From contig QRDG01000068.1 of the NCBI GenBank assembly GCA_012064385.1, forward strand, positions 1,311,349 to 1,375,348: a stretch of DNA of 64,000 nt, given 5' to 3'. Shown here one piece after another: positions 30,316 through 41,396 of the stretch; position 1 is the stretch's first letter; each line of letters begins with the position of its first letter. The stretch comes from Puccinellia tenuiflora (Eukaryota > Streptophyta > Magnoliopsida > Poales > Poaceae). Under the pieces are notes generated by a model. It saw only the letters and a program-made list of their open reading frames with translations, did no database searches and was not told where the DNA came from. A program made the position numbers and the translations under genes.

Positions 30316-30894
30316 ATGTCGACGTACTCTTTCCCTTCCAGCCCCGAGTCCGTGAGCGACGAGGACAACCACCCAAAGGCTCGCCCCTGGTGGGAGGCAC
30401 CACTGAAGCCTCCGAAGCATGGGCGTCGCCAAGGACGCGTGCGACACACCGCCCGCGTCAAGGAGGTGGGCCCCTTCGTCCACAACCCCGACCCCGATGA
30501 GGTTCGACGGAGGACCGAGTCCCTCTCCGACGACGAGGCCACCAGCCGCCGCCTCGCCATCCTGGAGAAGGAGGAGAAGAAAGAAATTGCCGCCGAGAAA
30601 AAAGAAATCGCCGCCTCATCGGCTCGTAGCCGGAGTGTTTGGGACAGGGTCGAGAAGCCGGGACTACGTACTCCAGCACCGCCGAACCTCCACCACCGCC
30701 GAGAAGCGGCCGAGGGTGGCGGCGGTGTCGGCGGCGGTGTCAGCGCCCCCACCACCGCCGATGGAGTAGGCCAACCGCCGGCGGTTGGCCGCCAGACGGA
30801 AGGGTGCCCGCAGACGAAGGGGCGACAGCGGTTAGGTTTAGGGCCCCTTATATTTAGGGCCCTATATGAATGTTGTTTTTCTTTTCTAGTTTAA
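30316..30894 (+). CDS. Unrecognised Ser/acidic ORF carried by MULE-2
   Basis: From ATG at 30316 (context ACCATGTCG) the frame gives 192 residues: an N-terminus MSTYSFPSSPESVSDEDNH, a WW pair near residue 25, a basic HGRRQGRVRHTARVKE segment, a charged helix EKEEKKEIAAEKKEIAAS, then Gly/Pro-rich sequence. An in-frame ATG also exists at 30253. Near 30650 another frame encodes an end with EKRPRV and a Pro run ...PPPPPME, so a frameshift may have replaced the true C-terminus. No family is recognised. Like the acidic ORF of MULE-1 it lies near the left end of its element and has a WW near the start, which may or may not reflect common origin. Confidence 0.4.
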   Translation: MSTYSFPSSPESVSDEDNHPKARPWWEAPLKPPKHGRRQGRVRHTARVKEVGPFVHNPDPDEVRRRTESLSDDEATSRRLAILEKEEKKEIAAEKKEIAASSARSRSVWDRVEKPGLRTPAPPNLHHRREAAEGGGGVGGGVSAPTTADGVGQPPAVGRQTEGCPQTKGRQRLGLGPLIFRALYECCFSFLV

Positions 30895-30981
30895 TATTAA
30901 TATATGTAAGGGTACCCTATATGTAATGGTGTTTGCAAATATTTGTGCTTGGGTATATGAATGTTCGTGCTAATATAATGT

Positions 30982-31140
30982 ACTCCCTCCATCCTAGTTT
31001 ATAAGACTCATCTTTAAAACCCATATTAACATTAAATTTCCTGGTTTTTGAACAAAATTAAAATCACTAACTTCTTTGCTAACAAGTCATAAGTGAAAAG
31101 TTAGCTTCTTTACTAACAAGTCATAAGTGAAAAGTTAGAA
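30982..31140 (+). repeat. Stowaway-like end with a 36-bp direct repeat
   Basis: TACTCCCTCCATCCTAGTTTATAAG is the typical start of a grass Stowaway/mariner MITE, but I find no matching second end. A direct repeat TTCTTT(G/A)CTAACAAGTCATAAGTGAAAAGTTAG covers 31068-31138. It is most likely a truncated MITE. 31141-31363 is A/T-rich with nothing recognised. Confidence 0.5.
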
Positions 31141-31371
31141 ATTTTGTAGAGATTTGATTATGTTGTTTACTTTTTTTAGAGACAACACAAATATAACACG
31201 ACATGTATTTTAGACCACATAAAATGAAGTACAACATGACATAGATATATTGTAGTAGAAATAAAACACAACCATAGCATACATAGATGGGTACACAACA
31301 CTACATAGATAGAAACTTAACAAACAACACACCATAATAGTAGAAATTAAAAGACCTAACACACTAGCGCA

Positions 31372-31622
31372 CATGGACGGATCCAGAAATTTAATTTTGG
31401 GTGTTCAAATTTCACCCAACACAAAACATATAGGTAAAAATTGAAAATGGCTTATGATTTCCACGCTAATAAAAGTACAAATTTAATGTTTGACCTTCAT
31501 TTGGACTTGAAACACATATACGTAAACATGCTAAGAAATAGCACAAACGATGCATATGAATTTTTTTTACAAAATTTTGGGTGTTCAGTGAACACCCATG
31601 ACCATGCGTGGATCCGTCCCTG
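31372..31622. mobile_element. hAT-like MITE, 251 bp
   Basis: Ends CATGGACGGATCCAG and, in reverse complement, CAGGGACGGATCCACG; internal sequence TTTTGGGTGTTC is also repeated near both ends. An 8-bp duplication with one mismatch, CTAGCGCA (31364-31371) and CTAGGGCA (31623-31630), brackets it. Confidence 0.8.
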
Positions 31623-32168
31623 CTAGGGCAACTCCATCTTCACGAGCGCGACAAACTACGTGCTCTCCCGCGCATGCATGCAGACGCTGAGACGAGCGCG
31701 GCAACAATTTCTGGGCCTCTTCTATCTTTGCGGGCCTTTCATAGTCAACATCATGGACCGGCCCAACCTAGCTTGGCCCTATCGATTTGGGCCCAAGAAC
31801 TCATTATATTTTTTTTTCATTTGCGCTCGTTGTCTGACGAAACTGATGAAACTGAAAGTGTCAAGAACTGATAAGAACACCAGATCGACAGAGAGAATGA
31901 TGGTAAGCAATAATTAACTGACGAAACTGATGTTAAGTAACAATTAACTGATACAGACCCAGTTTAAGCAACACAAGAGCACCAGATCGATACTAATAAC
32001 ATCTCTAACGACTAACGACTCGTAAGTAAGCAAATCCTAGAGCAATTACACAAAAGTAAAATCCTAAAGCAATGAGATTCGACTGCTTCTTCAATTCAAT
32101 CAGCTGCCTCAAGTTCTTGTTCATCTTCTTTAGTTCCCCCTTCAGATACCCAACTTCCCCAACTGTCG

Positions 32169-35100
32169 TGTAGCGCCCCGACCCCAGAACTATACAGTGG
32201 AACGTTGTAACCGGTCATGCTACACAATTGAGGGTTACTGGGTTTACCAATCCCAGGCCAATACACTTTGGCAGGTGTGCTCGGAATGGATCATCGGCAC
32301 ACAACACCTCAATCATGCCATAAGCTCAGACATCGCTTCCATGTATAGTAAAGAGACCGAGACTTGTGGAACGAACTGGCACATCACAGACTCTACGACA
32401 CAAAGATATCATAGTTCAACTCATATAATTGAGAAAGATAGCAAATGACACATCAGAGGTCACTGACCCATCATTACAACAGCGGAAGCAAATTATAGTT
32501 GTCTAAACAACAAGATCCAAATTATGGCCTAAGAGGCCTACAGATAAACATCCCGTGCCAGCCTGTTCCATGACGTCCCAAGCTGCCACCTGGGAACCCC
32601 AGACTACTCGTCGAAGTCAACGTAGAACCCACCTTCCAGTTCGGTGGCGTCCTCCTCTGAAACAAACAATAATCAACAAAGCAAGGCTGAGTACGACGTA
32701 CTCGCAAGAATTAGTAGGGCGATATAGGCCCGATGCTGACGGAGGCTTCAAAGCTATATAAGTGGTTGTTTTGCATAAAGCTGGTTTTGTTTCCTTCCGA
32801 AGACTAGGACTCATGGCATCGTCTAATCAGAAGGTTTTCACAAGGGGATAAGAGGTAACACTTTTCTCTTCGGTTCACGGGGAACCTACTGTATTCATCA
32901 ACTCCACTTATCTCCACCAAGGCACTCCCTCGAATCACCCTCGAGGAAATGAACCTTTTATCACACGTTGATTATGCAACCTCTAGCTGCCATTTGATTA
33001 AAGATCAGGTTCAGGTTTTCTATGAGCTAATCCGCCTTTCCCAAGAATTTGTCCATAACCGTGGACACGGCTTTTCGAAAAGATTAAACCCTGCAGGGGT
33101 GTACTGTTTTTAGCCACCGGTACCGTCCGACCCCTTGCCTACGTAATTAGCTCTCTTCCGGGGAAAGCCGGCAGGGCGGGCGCGGCTAAACCTTTACAAA
33201 GCATGAGACTATCCAAGGGTCATCGTGACGACAGGACAAGTTCAGCGCCTATTTCAACACCCTGCCCCATCGCCACTCCTATCACCATCATCATCATCAT
33301 CATCTTTTTCATCACCAGACACACACGGCAAATGGAAAACACAAACTAGAGGACCCTTGGATACGCCCGCACAAATTATTCGGTTAAAGGGGATTCCATA
33401 TGTCCCCACCGTTGGAAGCACACTCGGTTTCTTGGTTCTAGCTAAAAGCACTCTCAGCCTAGGCGGCAAGAATGAGACAAAACACCAACGACCTCGTTGG
33501 CAACTCATCCCAGCCTTCTTAGCAATTTATTATCAACACAAGTTTCCACCACTGTCCGAACATTCCATTCAATTCACAAGTATGGAAATAATCAACGGAC
33601 AACTTAAGCATTCGACTAAGCATGGCTAAGCATATCTAAGCATGACATACAACAGATATGATTTATCTCAGGCCAACACTTCAATCTATGGTTCATAGGT
33701 GGGGAAACAGATAATGGTTCAGGGAACATGCAATTGACAGGATATTCTATACACTGACCAAAACTTGTCACCAGAATCGAATGCAATAATAGTATGGTGG
33801 GTAAAATACTTGGGTAATATGAGATATGCCAAGAAGGTTAGGTTAGCTCTTGCCTTGCTGGTAGTACTGGTCGCGCTGGTTGTCAAGGTATTGTGGTGGA
33901 ACCTCGACTCCAGAATCTACCGAAACACAAACAACACAAGAAAGGAAAATAAATAACAAGAATACAAGGTGCAATGCACAATCATGATGATATGGTCATA
34001 TTATGCATTGGAAAGGTATTGGGCATCTCCCACAAGTTAAATGGAACCCCTAAAATAAATATTGCGATTAACGGGTCAAAACTCCATCTTTAACTTAGTG
34101 AATTAGGTGAATATCCAAAATGTCCAGTACTGAAATATGAGGTAAATATGCATGAAAATGACATTATTTGATAGATATTAACCCACTGATCGTTTTGGTA
34201 CCTTGTTTGCATTTTTCCGATTAACGGTGAGGAAATAGTGATTGAAACGGTTAAGCAATTGATATTATTTAACCAATTCGAATATGACATCAAAGTAAAA
34301 GTTAGTTGCATGCTGTGATATTAACATAGGTGGATAGCATTTGCTTTGCTGGTCATTTTGGTATATCATTTGCAATTTTTGAGTTAATATTCAACAAGTT
34401 ATGATATTTCCAATATTTGATTTAAATCTGCCATTTTAGTAATTTTTGGTAAACAGCACTAAAAATTAATTCTCCAATTCTCTAAAATGGCATAGAGTGA
34501 TAGCTTATTGTCCACTGATCATTTTTAGCTATTGAACACAATTTTTGGACATATAGAACTCAAGTTATGGAATTAACAATTTCGACATTATTTCTGCCAT
34601 TTTAGTGTTCAGCAATTAAAGGCAATTTATTTTGACAAACTAAATTAACCAAGGGTACCAACAGGTAGACATTTTGTTGCTGAGCATTTTGACATATTAT
34701 TTGCAATTTTTGGACAAGTGGTTCAAAAGTTATGGCAATTCAAAGTTCAACAACATTTTCTGTTTTTGATTTTATTTCCAGAAATTCGGCCGAAACGATT
34801 TACACCGGGCCTGTGGCTAGCCCGAGCCACTGACTGGTGGGCCGGCTGCCACGGTGGAAGCCACGTCGACTGGCCGGCCCAGTGCCAGGTTTGACCTGGG
34901 CAGGGATGCCAGGACCGGCACGGCGCGATGGTCACCGGCGGCGGCGTCGTGGACGGATCCGTCGATCACGTGCGCTAGGGAGGCAATGCGGGGGTGCATC
35001 TGGTTCAGCACGGCGAGGAGAGGCTAGTGGCGGCGGGGCGTGACCTAATGGTCACCGGAGGGACCCCGGCGGCGAGCTACGGCGGAGGCGTTGTCTCGGC

Positions 35101-36084
35101 CTACGGCTAAGCGGTGAACCAGAGGGGGAGAGAGAGAAGGGAGGGGTCCAGGAGGACCGGGTGCTCACCCTGAGCACGTACAGCTGCTCGGCGGTGGCGG
35201 GGAAGCTTGGACGGCGGCGGAATCGTGGCGGCGGCGCGGCGGACAGCGGCGAGGAAGACGAGACCGACGCGTCGATTTAGTGCGTCCCCGTCCGAGTGCT
35301 TGCAGGAGGAGGAAGAGGAGACCACGGCGGTTCTGATGGTGCGGCTCGATCTGCTCCCGGCGGTCGGCAGCGTCGGCGATGTGGCGGCGGCGCTCGGCTA
35401 GGTCACGGACATGGCGGCGGCTCGATTTAGGGTTGCTGCAAGAGGGGGAAAAGGAGGGGAGGAGGAAGCAGCACGTCGAGGAGGAGGTCCTTATCCTCCA
35501 GGGGGGCCAGGGGAGCGAGGGAGCCGCGACAGTGGCGACGAGGTCCGTCGGCAACGGCGACTGGCGAGGAGGCGGTCGCTACAGCGTGAGGACGACGGCA
35601 ACTTTGCAGAAACCCCCCTGCCTGCCTTTTCCCCTTTTTTTGTTTTATTTCCTTTAAAAGAACAGCAGCCTTTTCTATTTAATTGAGGCACCAAAACAGT
35701 TTTAAAAATTCTGCAAAAATTCACAGAGCCCACATATATTAATTAGAACCTGTGGTAAAAGTTTCAGCCCATTTGGAAAATATTTCATGTGGTAACATTT
35801 CATAATTTGTTTTCTGGAATTTGTGGCTTCATTTAATTGTTTGCATTTTCAAATGCATTTAAATTTGGCAACCAGCATGTTTGAAGTTGTTGGAACTTCC
35901 TGGACAAATATGTGTATTTGTTTTGCAACTTGGTTCACCATCTACCTCTCCCATTTGGTTTCTCAACTATTGCCCCTTTATTATTTCATGAGAAGCAAAT
36001 TGAATAGATATGCCATGATGAAAATGAGATGCAAAAGTGAAAATTTTACTCATATTTTCTGGGTCCAAAAGTGGGGCTGTTACA
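32169..36084 (-). repeat. Gypsy 3' LTR (left side in the window)
   Basis: 3916 bp. It includes a (ATC)n run near 33286-33311, A/T-rich stretches (34000-34770) and a GC-rich block (34800-35600). Frames inside it occur identically in the other LTR and show no domain. The purine tract AAGGGGGATAGAGT (minus strand, just outside the LTR near 36085-36100) primes plus-strand synthesis. Confidence 0.93.
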
Positions 36085-36120
36085 ACTCTATCCCCCTTAC
36101 AGGAATCTCGTCCCGAGATT

Positions 36121-39100
36121 CTAGGCTTGAGTGAAGAAGGCGGGGTATTCCTGACGAAGACTAGTTTCACGTTCCCAGGTTGCTTCGTCTTCAGAATGGT
36201 TAGACCACTGGATTTTGAGGAACTTGATGGATTTATTACGAGTCTTCCTTTCCGCTTCATCCAAGATGCGGACAGGATGCTCACGGTAGGTCAGATCCTC
36301 CTGGATATCCAACTCTTCATGATTGACCCCACGAATAGGATCTTTAAAGCAACGACGGAGTTGAGACACATGGAATACGTCATGCACATCCGGGAAATTT
36401 TCTGGGAGCTCGAGTTGATAGGAGAGATCACCTCGCTTGGCTAGGACGGTGAAAGGACCAACGAAACGGGGTGCCAATTTTCCCTTGATTCCGAAACGAC
36501 GAACGCCTCGAAGGGGAGAGACTCGAAGATAGGCTTTGTCACCAATTTCATAGTGAACCTCCTGATGATGCTTATCATAGTAGCTCTTCTGCCTAGACTG
36601 GGCAATCTTGAGATTTTCTCGAATGATGCGGACTTTCTCCTCAGCCTCATTGATCGCATCAGGACCGAAGAGTGGCCTCTCCCCGGTTTCAGACCAATTG
36701 AGCGGAGTTCGGCATTTTCTTCCATAGAGAACCTCAAATGGGGCCATCTGCAGACTCGCTTGATAACTGTTGTTGTAGGAGAACTCGGCGAAGGGAAGAT
36801 ATTTTTCCCAACTTTTTCCGAAGGAGATGACACATGCCCGAAGCATGTCCTCCAAAACTTGGTTGACCCTTTCAGTTTGGCCATCGGTTTGAGGATGATA
36901 AGCTGTACTGAAGTTGAGACGGGTTCCCATAGCAGTTTGGAAACTCTGCCAAAATTTGGACACAAACAGGCTTCCATGGTCGGTGATGATCCTTAGGGGA
37001 ATCCCATGCAAAGGGACAATCCGGGCCATATACAAATCAGCCAGCTTACTGGAGGTGATATCCTCGCGAACAGGGAGGAAATGGGCGACTTTGGATAGAC
37101 GATCGATGACTACCCAAATTGCATTATTTCCCTTCTGAGACCTTGGGAATCCGGTAATGAAGTCCATGCCAACCTCATCCCATTTCCACTCGGGAATGGC
37201 TATGGGACGAAGAGTACCAGCTGGCCTTTGATGTTCAGCTTTAACACGGCGACAGACGTCGCACTCAGCAACATACTGGGCAACTTCTCGCTTCATGCGA
37301 GTCCACCAGAATCTACCGCGGAGATCTTGGTACATCTTGGTACTGCCAGGGTGAATGGATATGGGAGATTCATGTGCTTCTTGGAGTATCAATTGCTTGG
37401 TATTTCCCTTTTTGGGCACCACCAGGCGGTCCCCAAAATAGACAACCCCGGATTCATCAATGGAGAAGCACTTGGCCTTCCCACTTGCAATGTTCTTTTT
37501 GATCTTGCGGATGCCAGCATCATGTTGCTGGGCCGCCTTGATTTCATCTTCAAGAGTGGATTTGATCTCTAGGTTGGCCAAATATCCGGAGGGAACAATC
37601 TCCAGATTCAGACGTGCGAATTCTTCATGAAGAGCGGGCTGAGCTCGCTCAACCATTAGGGTATTGCAATAAGACTTGCGGCTCAGGGCATCGGCCACGA
37701 CATTGGCCTTGCCAGGCTGATAGTTGAGGGTCACATCATAGTCCTTGATTAACTCCAACCATCTTCTCTGTCGGAGGTTCAGATCCGGTTGAGTGAAAAG
37801 GTACTTTAGACTTTGATGGTCGGAGAAGATCTCGCAACGGTTACCCAACAGGTAGGGCCTCCATTGCTTTAGAGCATGAACCACAGCAGCAAGCTCTAGA
37901 TCATGAGTAGGGTAGTTTTGCTCATGTGGTTTGAGTTGACGGGAAGCATAGGCGACGACATGCCCTTCTTGCATCAGAACACAGCCCAAACCTTGGAGGG
38001 ATGCATCACAATAGACGACAAAGTCTTTGTCGGTGTCTGGAAGAACAAGTACAGGAGTGGTCGTGAGTTTGACTTTTAGGGTTTGGAAACTTTCTTCGGC
38101 CTTGTCAGTCCAGATGAATTTCTTATCTTTCTTGAGAAGGTCGGTCAAGGCTTTGGCTATCTTGGAGAAACCTTCGATGAATCGGCGGTAGTAGCCCGCT
38201 AACCCAAGGAAGCTGCGGATGTCTTTGACAGACTTTGGGGTAGGCCAATCCAGAATCGACTGAATTTTGTCAGGTATAACGGACACTCCGTAAGCTGACA
38301 CCACATGGCCTAGGAAGACGAGTTCCTTTAGCCAGAACTCACACTTTGAGAACTTAGCATAGAGGCGATGTTCGCGAAGCTTGGTCAGAACTAGGCGAAG
38401 ATGTTCATCATGCTCTTCATCGGTTTTGGAATAGATGAGGATATCATCAATATAGATGATTACAAACTTGTCAAGGTACTCGTGGAAGATGGAGTTCATT
38501 AGCCTCATGAAGGTAGCTGGAGCATTAGTGAGACCAAATGACATGACGGTATACTCATACAGCCCATAACGGGTAGTGAATGCCGTTTTAGGAATATCCT
38601 CCTTCCTGATTTTGATCTGATGGTAGCCTGACCGCAGATCCATCTTGGAGAACACAGTTGCACCCGCCAACTGATCGAAGAGATCATTCATTCGAGGGAT
38701 TGGATATTTGTTTTTGATGGTCACCGCATTCAGAGGGCGGTAATCAACAACCAGACGAGGAACGTTGGTATCCCTCTTCTTGACAAAGATGACCGGGCAA
38801 CCCCAGGGGGAACTACTAGGCCGAATGAAGTCCTTCTCCAACAGTTCATCTAGTTGCTTTTTCAGTTCAGTCAACTCTTCTGTCGGCATTCGGTACGGCC
38901 TCTTGGAAATCGGGGCAGTCCCGGGAACCAATTCAATAACAAACTCAACAGTTCGATCTGGCGGCATGCCAGGCAATTCTTCAGGAAAGACATCGGGAAA
39001 GTCACACACCACACCTATCTCATGCATTTCTGGCGGGTTGATGCCTTCCATAAGGTAAAGGCTGATCTCCGGAGAGAGAGGAGCGGTAGCGGTTGGAATT

Positions 39101-40536
39101 TTGGAATACGGGGATCGGTACGTCACTGGCCCGTCGGTTGGGTGGATCACGACGACAGTCTTGTCAGCGCAGTTCAAGTTAGCCTTATATTTGACCAGCC
39201 AGTCCATACCCAGAATGACATCTATACCAACTGACTTCAGGGCTATCAACTGGAACGGGAAGGACCAGTAGCCTAAGCAGATTCGGACCTCCGGGGTAAT
39301 CCAGTCAGTTAGCCAACTAGAGCCCGGTGTTTTAACCTTTAAAGGGGAGTTCATGTTCAAGAACTCTATTTGGTGGCTAACTGCGAAAGCTATGGATATG
39401 AATGAATGCGATGCACCAGAATCAAACAAGACCGTAGCTGGATATCCATTGATTCGGAGCTCACCCATGAGAACACCGGGGTCCTCTTCAGCGGCTTCAG
39501 CAGAGACGTGGGTCAGACGACCACGGCTAACATTAGCAGCTTTGGCAGCTGGTGTAGGAGGGGCTGGTGCTGGTGTAGAAGCTCTGGCCTTCTGGGGACA
39601 CTCACTGGAGTAGTGACCTGGCTGACCACAGGCGTAGCAAGTGAGCCCCGGCGGCGCAGGTGGACGAGGACGGAATCCACTTCCAGCCGCACCCACAGTC
39701 GATGTAGCTGGGCGAGGTGGAGGTGGCTTGTGTCCTGTAGGCTTGGGCACGAAAGGAGCACGGGGCACCGAGCTGAACGGCACGAACACCCTGCGCTTCT
39801 TGGCTTCAGAGGATGAGGAGCCCTGGTGGTCTACGGGAGCTGACTTCCTGGAAGCCTCTAGCTCCTTCCTGCCCTGCTCCAGAGTGAGAGCCTGATTGTA
39901 CAGCTCCTGAAAGGACGTGAACTTGAAAGGTAAGAGCTCATAACGAAGCTGCGGATTCAGACCCTTGCGGAACAGATACTGTCGGTCCTCATCATTGGTC
40001 ACGTCCCGAGGGGCGTAACGAGACAGGTGATTGAACTCCCGCCCGTAAGCTTGGAGATCCATCCGACCCTGGTTCAGATTCAGGAACTCCCTTCTCTTCA
40101 AGTCCATGACGGGCTTAGGGATGTAAGCCGCACGGAATGCAGTGCGGAATTCCTCCCAGGTGAACACATGACCAGCGGCAGACATTGCCACATGGCTTTC
40201 CCACCAAGAGCCAGCGGCTCCCATCAGAAGGTAGGTTGCAAAGTTCACTTGCTCAGCAGCTGGAACATGCAGCGCAGCGAACTTGCGCTCCAGGGCACGC
40301 AGCCAATCATCAGCATCCAACGGCTCCTTGGCAAAAGCGAAGGTGGGAGGCTGGGACTTCAGAAAGTCATTGAGATTGTTACATTCAGTATTTCTCCGAG
40401 CCCCTTGCTGCACTAACTGCGCGAGAAGATTCTCATTGCGCAGACGACCCTCTTCGATGATCATCAGTACCTCCGCCATAGAGGGTGGCGGCGGTAGCTC
40501 AGTGTTGCTTTGCTCACCACGACGGGTAGGAGCCAT
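36121..40536 (-). CDS. Gypsy gag-pol polyprotein with C-terminal chromodomain-like region
   Basis: Starting at MAPTRRGEQ (ATG at 40536; an in-frame ATG also lies at 40572) the frame gives 1471 residues without interruption. Domains: retrotransposon Gag (about 60-220), CCHC knuckle CYACGQPGHYSSEC (about 300), protease FDSGAS (about 371), reverse transcriptase with YIDD (about 693), RNase H starting DASLQGLG (about 841), integrase zinc-binding HHCC (HPGSTKMYQDL, CDVCRR; about 1070-1100), catalytic core (GMDF about 1124, the ITDHG Asp, QTERVNQ Glu about 1220), and a C-terminal region with EHPVRILDEAERKT, VQW-like IQWSNHSEDEATWE resembling a chromodomain, which in chromoviruses directs integration to chromatin. 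It ends only 36 bases from the 3' LTR. All parts appear intact. Confidence 0.95.
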   Translation of the reverse strand: MAPTRRGEQSNTELPPPPSMAEVLMIIEEGRLRNENLLAQLVQQGARRNTECNNLNDFLKSQPPTFAFAKEPLDADDWLRALERKFAALHVPAAEQVNFATYLLMGAAGSWWESHVAMSAAGHVFTWEEFRTAFRAAYIPKPVMDLKRREFLNLNQGRMDLQAYGREFNHLSRYAPRDVTNDEDRQYLFRKGLNPQLRYELLPFKFTSFQELYNQALTLEQGRKELEASRKSAPVDHQGSSSSEAKKRRVFVPFSSVPRAPFVPKPTGHKPPPPRPATSTVGAAGSGFRPRPPAPPGLTCYACGQPGHYSSECPQKARASTPAPAPPTPAAKAANVSRGRLTHVSAEAAEEDPGVLMGELRINGYPATVLFDSGASHSFISIAFAVSHQIEFLNMNSPLKVKTPGSSWLTDWITPEVRICLGYWSFPFQLIALKSVGIDVILGMDWLVKYKANLNCADKTVVVIHPTDGPVTYRSPYSKIPTATAPLSPEISLYLMEGINPPEMHEIGVVCDFPDVFPEELPGMPPDRTVEFVIELVPGTAPISKRPYRMPTEELTELKKQLDELLEKDFIRPSSSPWGCPVIFVKKRDTNVPRLVVDYRPLNAVTIKNKYPIPRMNDLFDQLAGATVFSKMDLRSGYHQIKIRKEDIPKTAFTTRYGLYEYTVMSFGLTNAPATFMRLMNSIFHEYLDKFVIIYIDDILIYSKTDEEHDEHLRLVLTKLREHRLYAKFSKCEFWLKELVFLGHVVSAYGVSVIPDKIQSILDWPTPKSVKDIRSFLGLAGYYRRFIEGFSKIAKALTDLLKKDKKFIWTDKAEESFQTLKVKLTTTPVLVLPDTDKDFVVYCDASLQGLGCVLMQEGHVVAYASRQLKPHEQNYPTHDLELAAVVHALKQWRPYLLGNRCEIFSDHQSLKYLFTQPDLNLRQRRWLELIKDYDVTLNYQPGKANVVADALSRKSYCNTLMVERAQPALHEEFARLNLEIVPSGYLANLEIKSTLEDEIKAAQQHDAGIRKIKKNIASGKAKCFSIDESGVVYFGDRLVVPKKGNTKQLILQEAHESPISIHPGSTKMYQDLRGRFWWTRMKREVAQYVAECDVCRRVKAEHQRPAGTLRPIAIPEWKWDEVGMDFITGFPRSQKGNNAIWVVIDRLSKVAHFLPVREDITSSKLADLYMARIVPLHGIPLRIITDHGSLFVSKFWQSFQTAMGTRLNFSTAYHPQTDGQTERVNQVLEDMLRACVISFGKSWEKYLPFAEFSYNNSYQASLQMAPFEVLYGRKCRTPLNWSETGERPLFGPDAINEAEEKVRIIRENLKIAQSRQKSYYDKHHQEVHYEIGDKAYLRVSPLRGVRRFGIKGKLAPRFVGPFTVLAKRGDLSYQLELPENFPDVHDVFHVSQLRRCFKDPIRGVNHEELDIQEDLTYREHPVRILDEAERKTRNKSIKFLKIQWSNHSEDEATWERETSLRQEYPAFFTQA

Positions 40537-41381
40537 TCTGGAGATATGAACAAGGGCACAGTTAGTAACCATAACTAGTCACTTAGGATAGATCATTAGA
40601 CTTCTTCCTGATATAGAGATTTGAGATGGCACAAAACAAATCAAGGCAACCACGATATTGCAGAAACCTTTGTTAGCACTCTTCCGACAACTAGTGCCGA
40701 AAGGGTTTCAGGAATCGGTGTTACCGGAGGAATCACAAGGATAGCTGGGAAACTCGCGATGAGCACTCTTATCTTGATCTAGATAGTTTCATGACAGAAA
40801 GTCCAGGTACGGCTAGTGACAGAGAAGAGCATTGCTGAGCAGGTCAATTATGGCGGCAACCTCGAGTTTGAAGACTAACTTCAAATTTTGCCAACATGAT
40901 GTAGGGTTTGACCACTAATATCAGGATTCGACGAAAAGATCTTAGGTTAAAGATCAGCTTCATGCACTGGGACTCACGAATAGTATATTGCTCACATGGG
41001 TGACAACCCTCATAAATTATTACACCTGAGCCCTAGCACAATCCGGGACCTTTGGTTTAAGATCTTGGGCTAAAGCAAGGGAATTTCTTGACGATCCGCA
41101 ACATTTCCTTTCTTCGGGCTTTAGAATTGGTAGACGAGCAAAGTTAACCAGTGACTAAAGGTAGAACCCAACCCGGTGATCCTAAAGATTTGACTTTGCC
41201 GACGATCAGAAGCATCGTTAAATCAAATAGAGGTAAGATAACTCAGAGATGGAGCGAATTGGGTAAGGAGTAAAAAGAATCCTAAGATGGTTTTCACAAC
41301 TCATTTTATTTCATAAATAATAATTTTACCAACTCTAGACTCAACTTCGACCAATAGAACGGGCTTCCTACAGGCAGTACT

Positions 41382-41393
41382 GCTCTGATACCA
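41382..41393 (-). promoter_or_regulatory. Gypsy primer-binding site
   Basis: On the minus strand TGGTATCAGAGC, complementary to initiator tRNA-Met, three bases inside the 5' LTR. 40573-41381 is the untranslated leader between this site and gag; no other gene is seen there. Confidence 0.9.
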
Positions 41394-41396
41394 ATT

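Noticed and set aside
34747..35733. Several ORFs in the GC-rich block of the 3.9-kb LTRs
   Set aside because: They occur identically in both LTRs, overlap each other on both strands and match no family.
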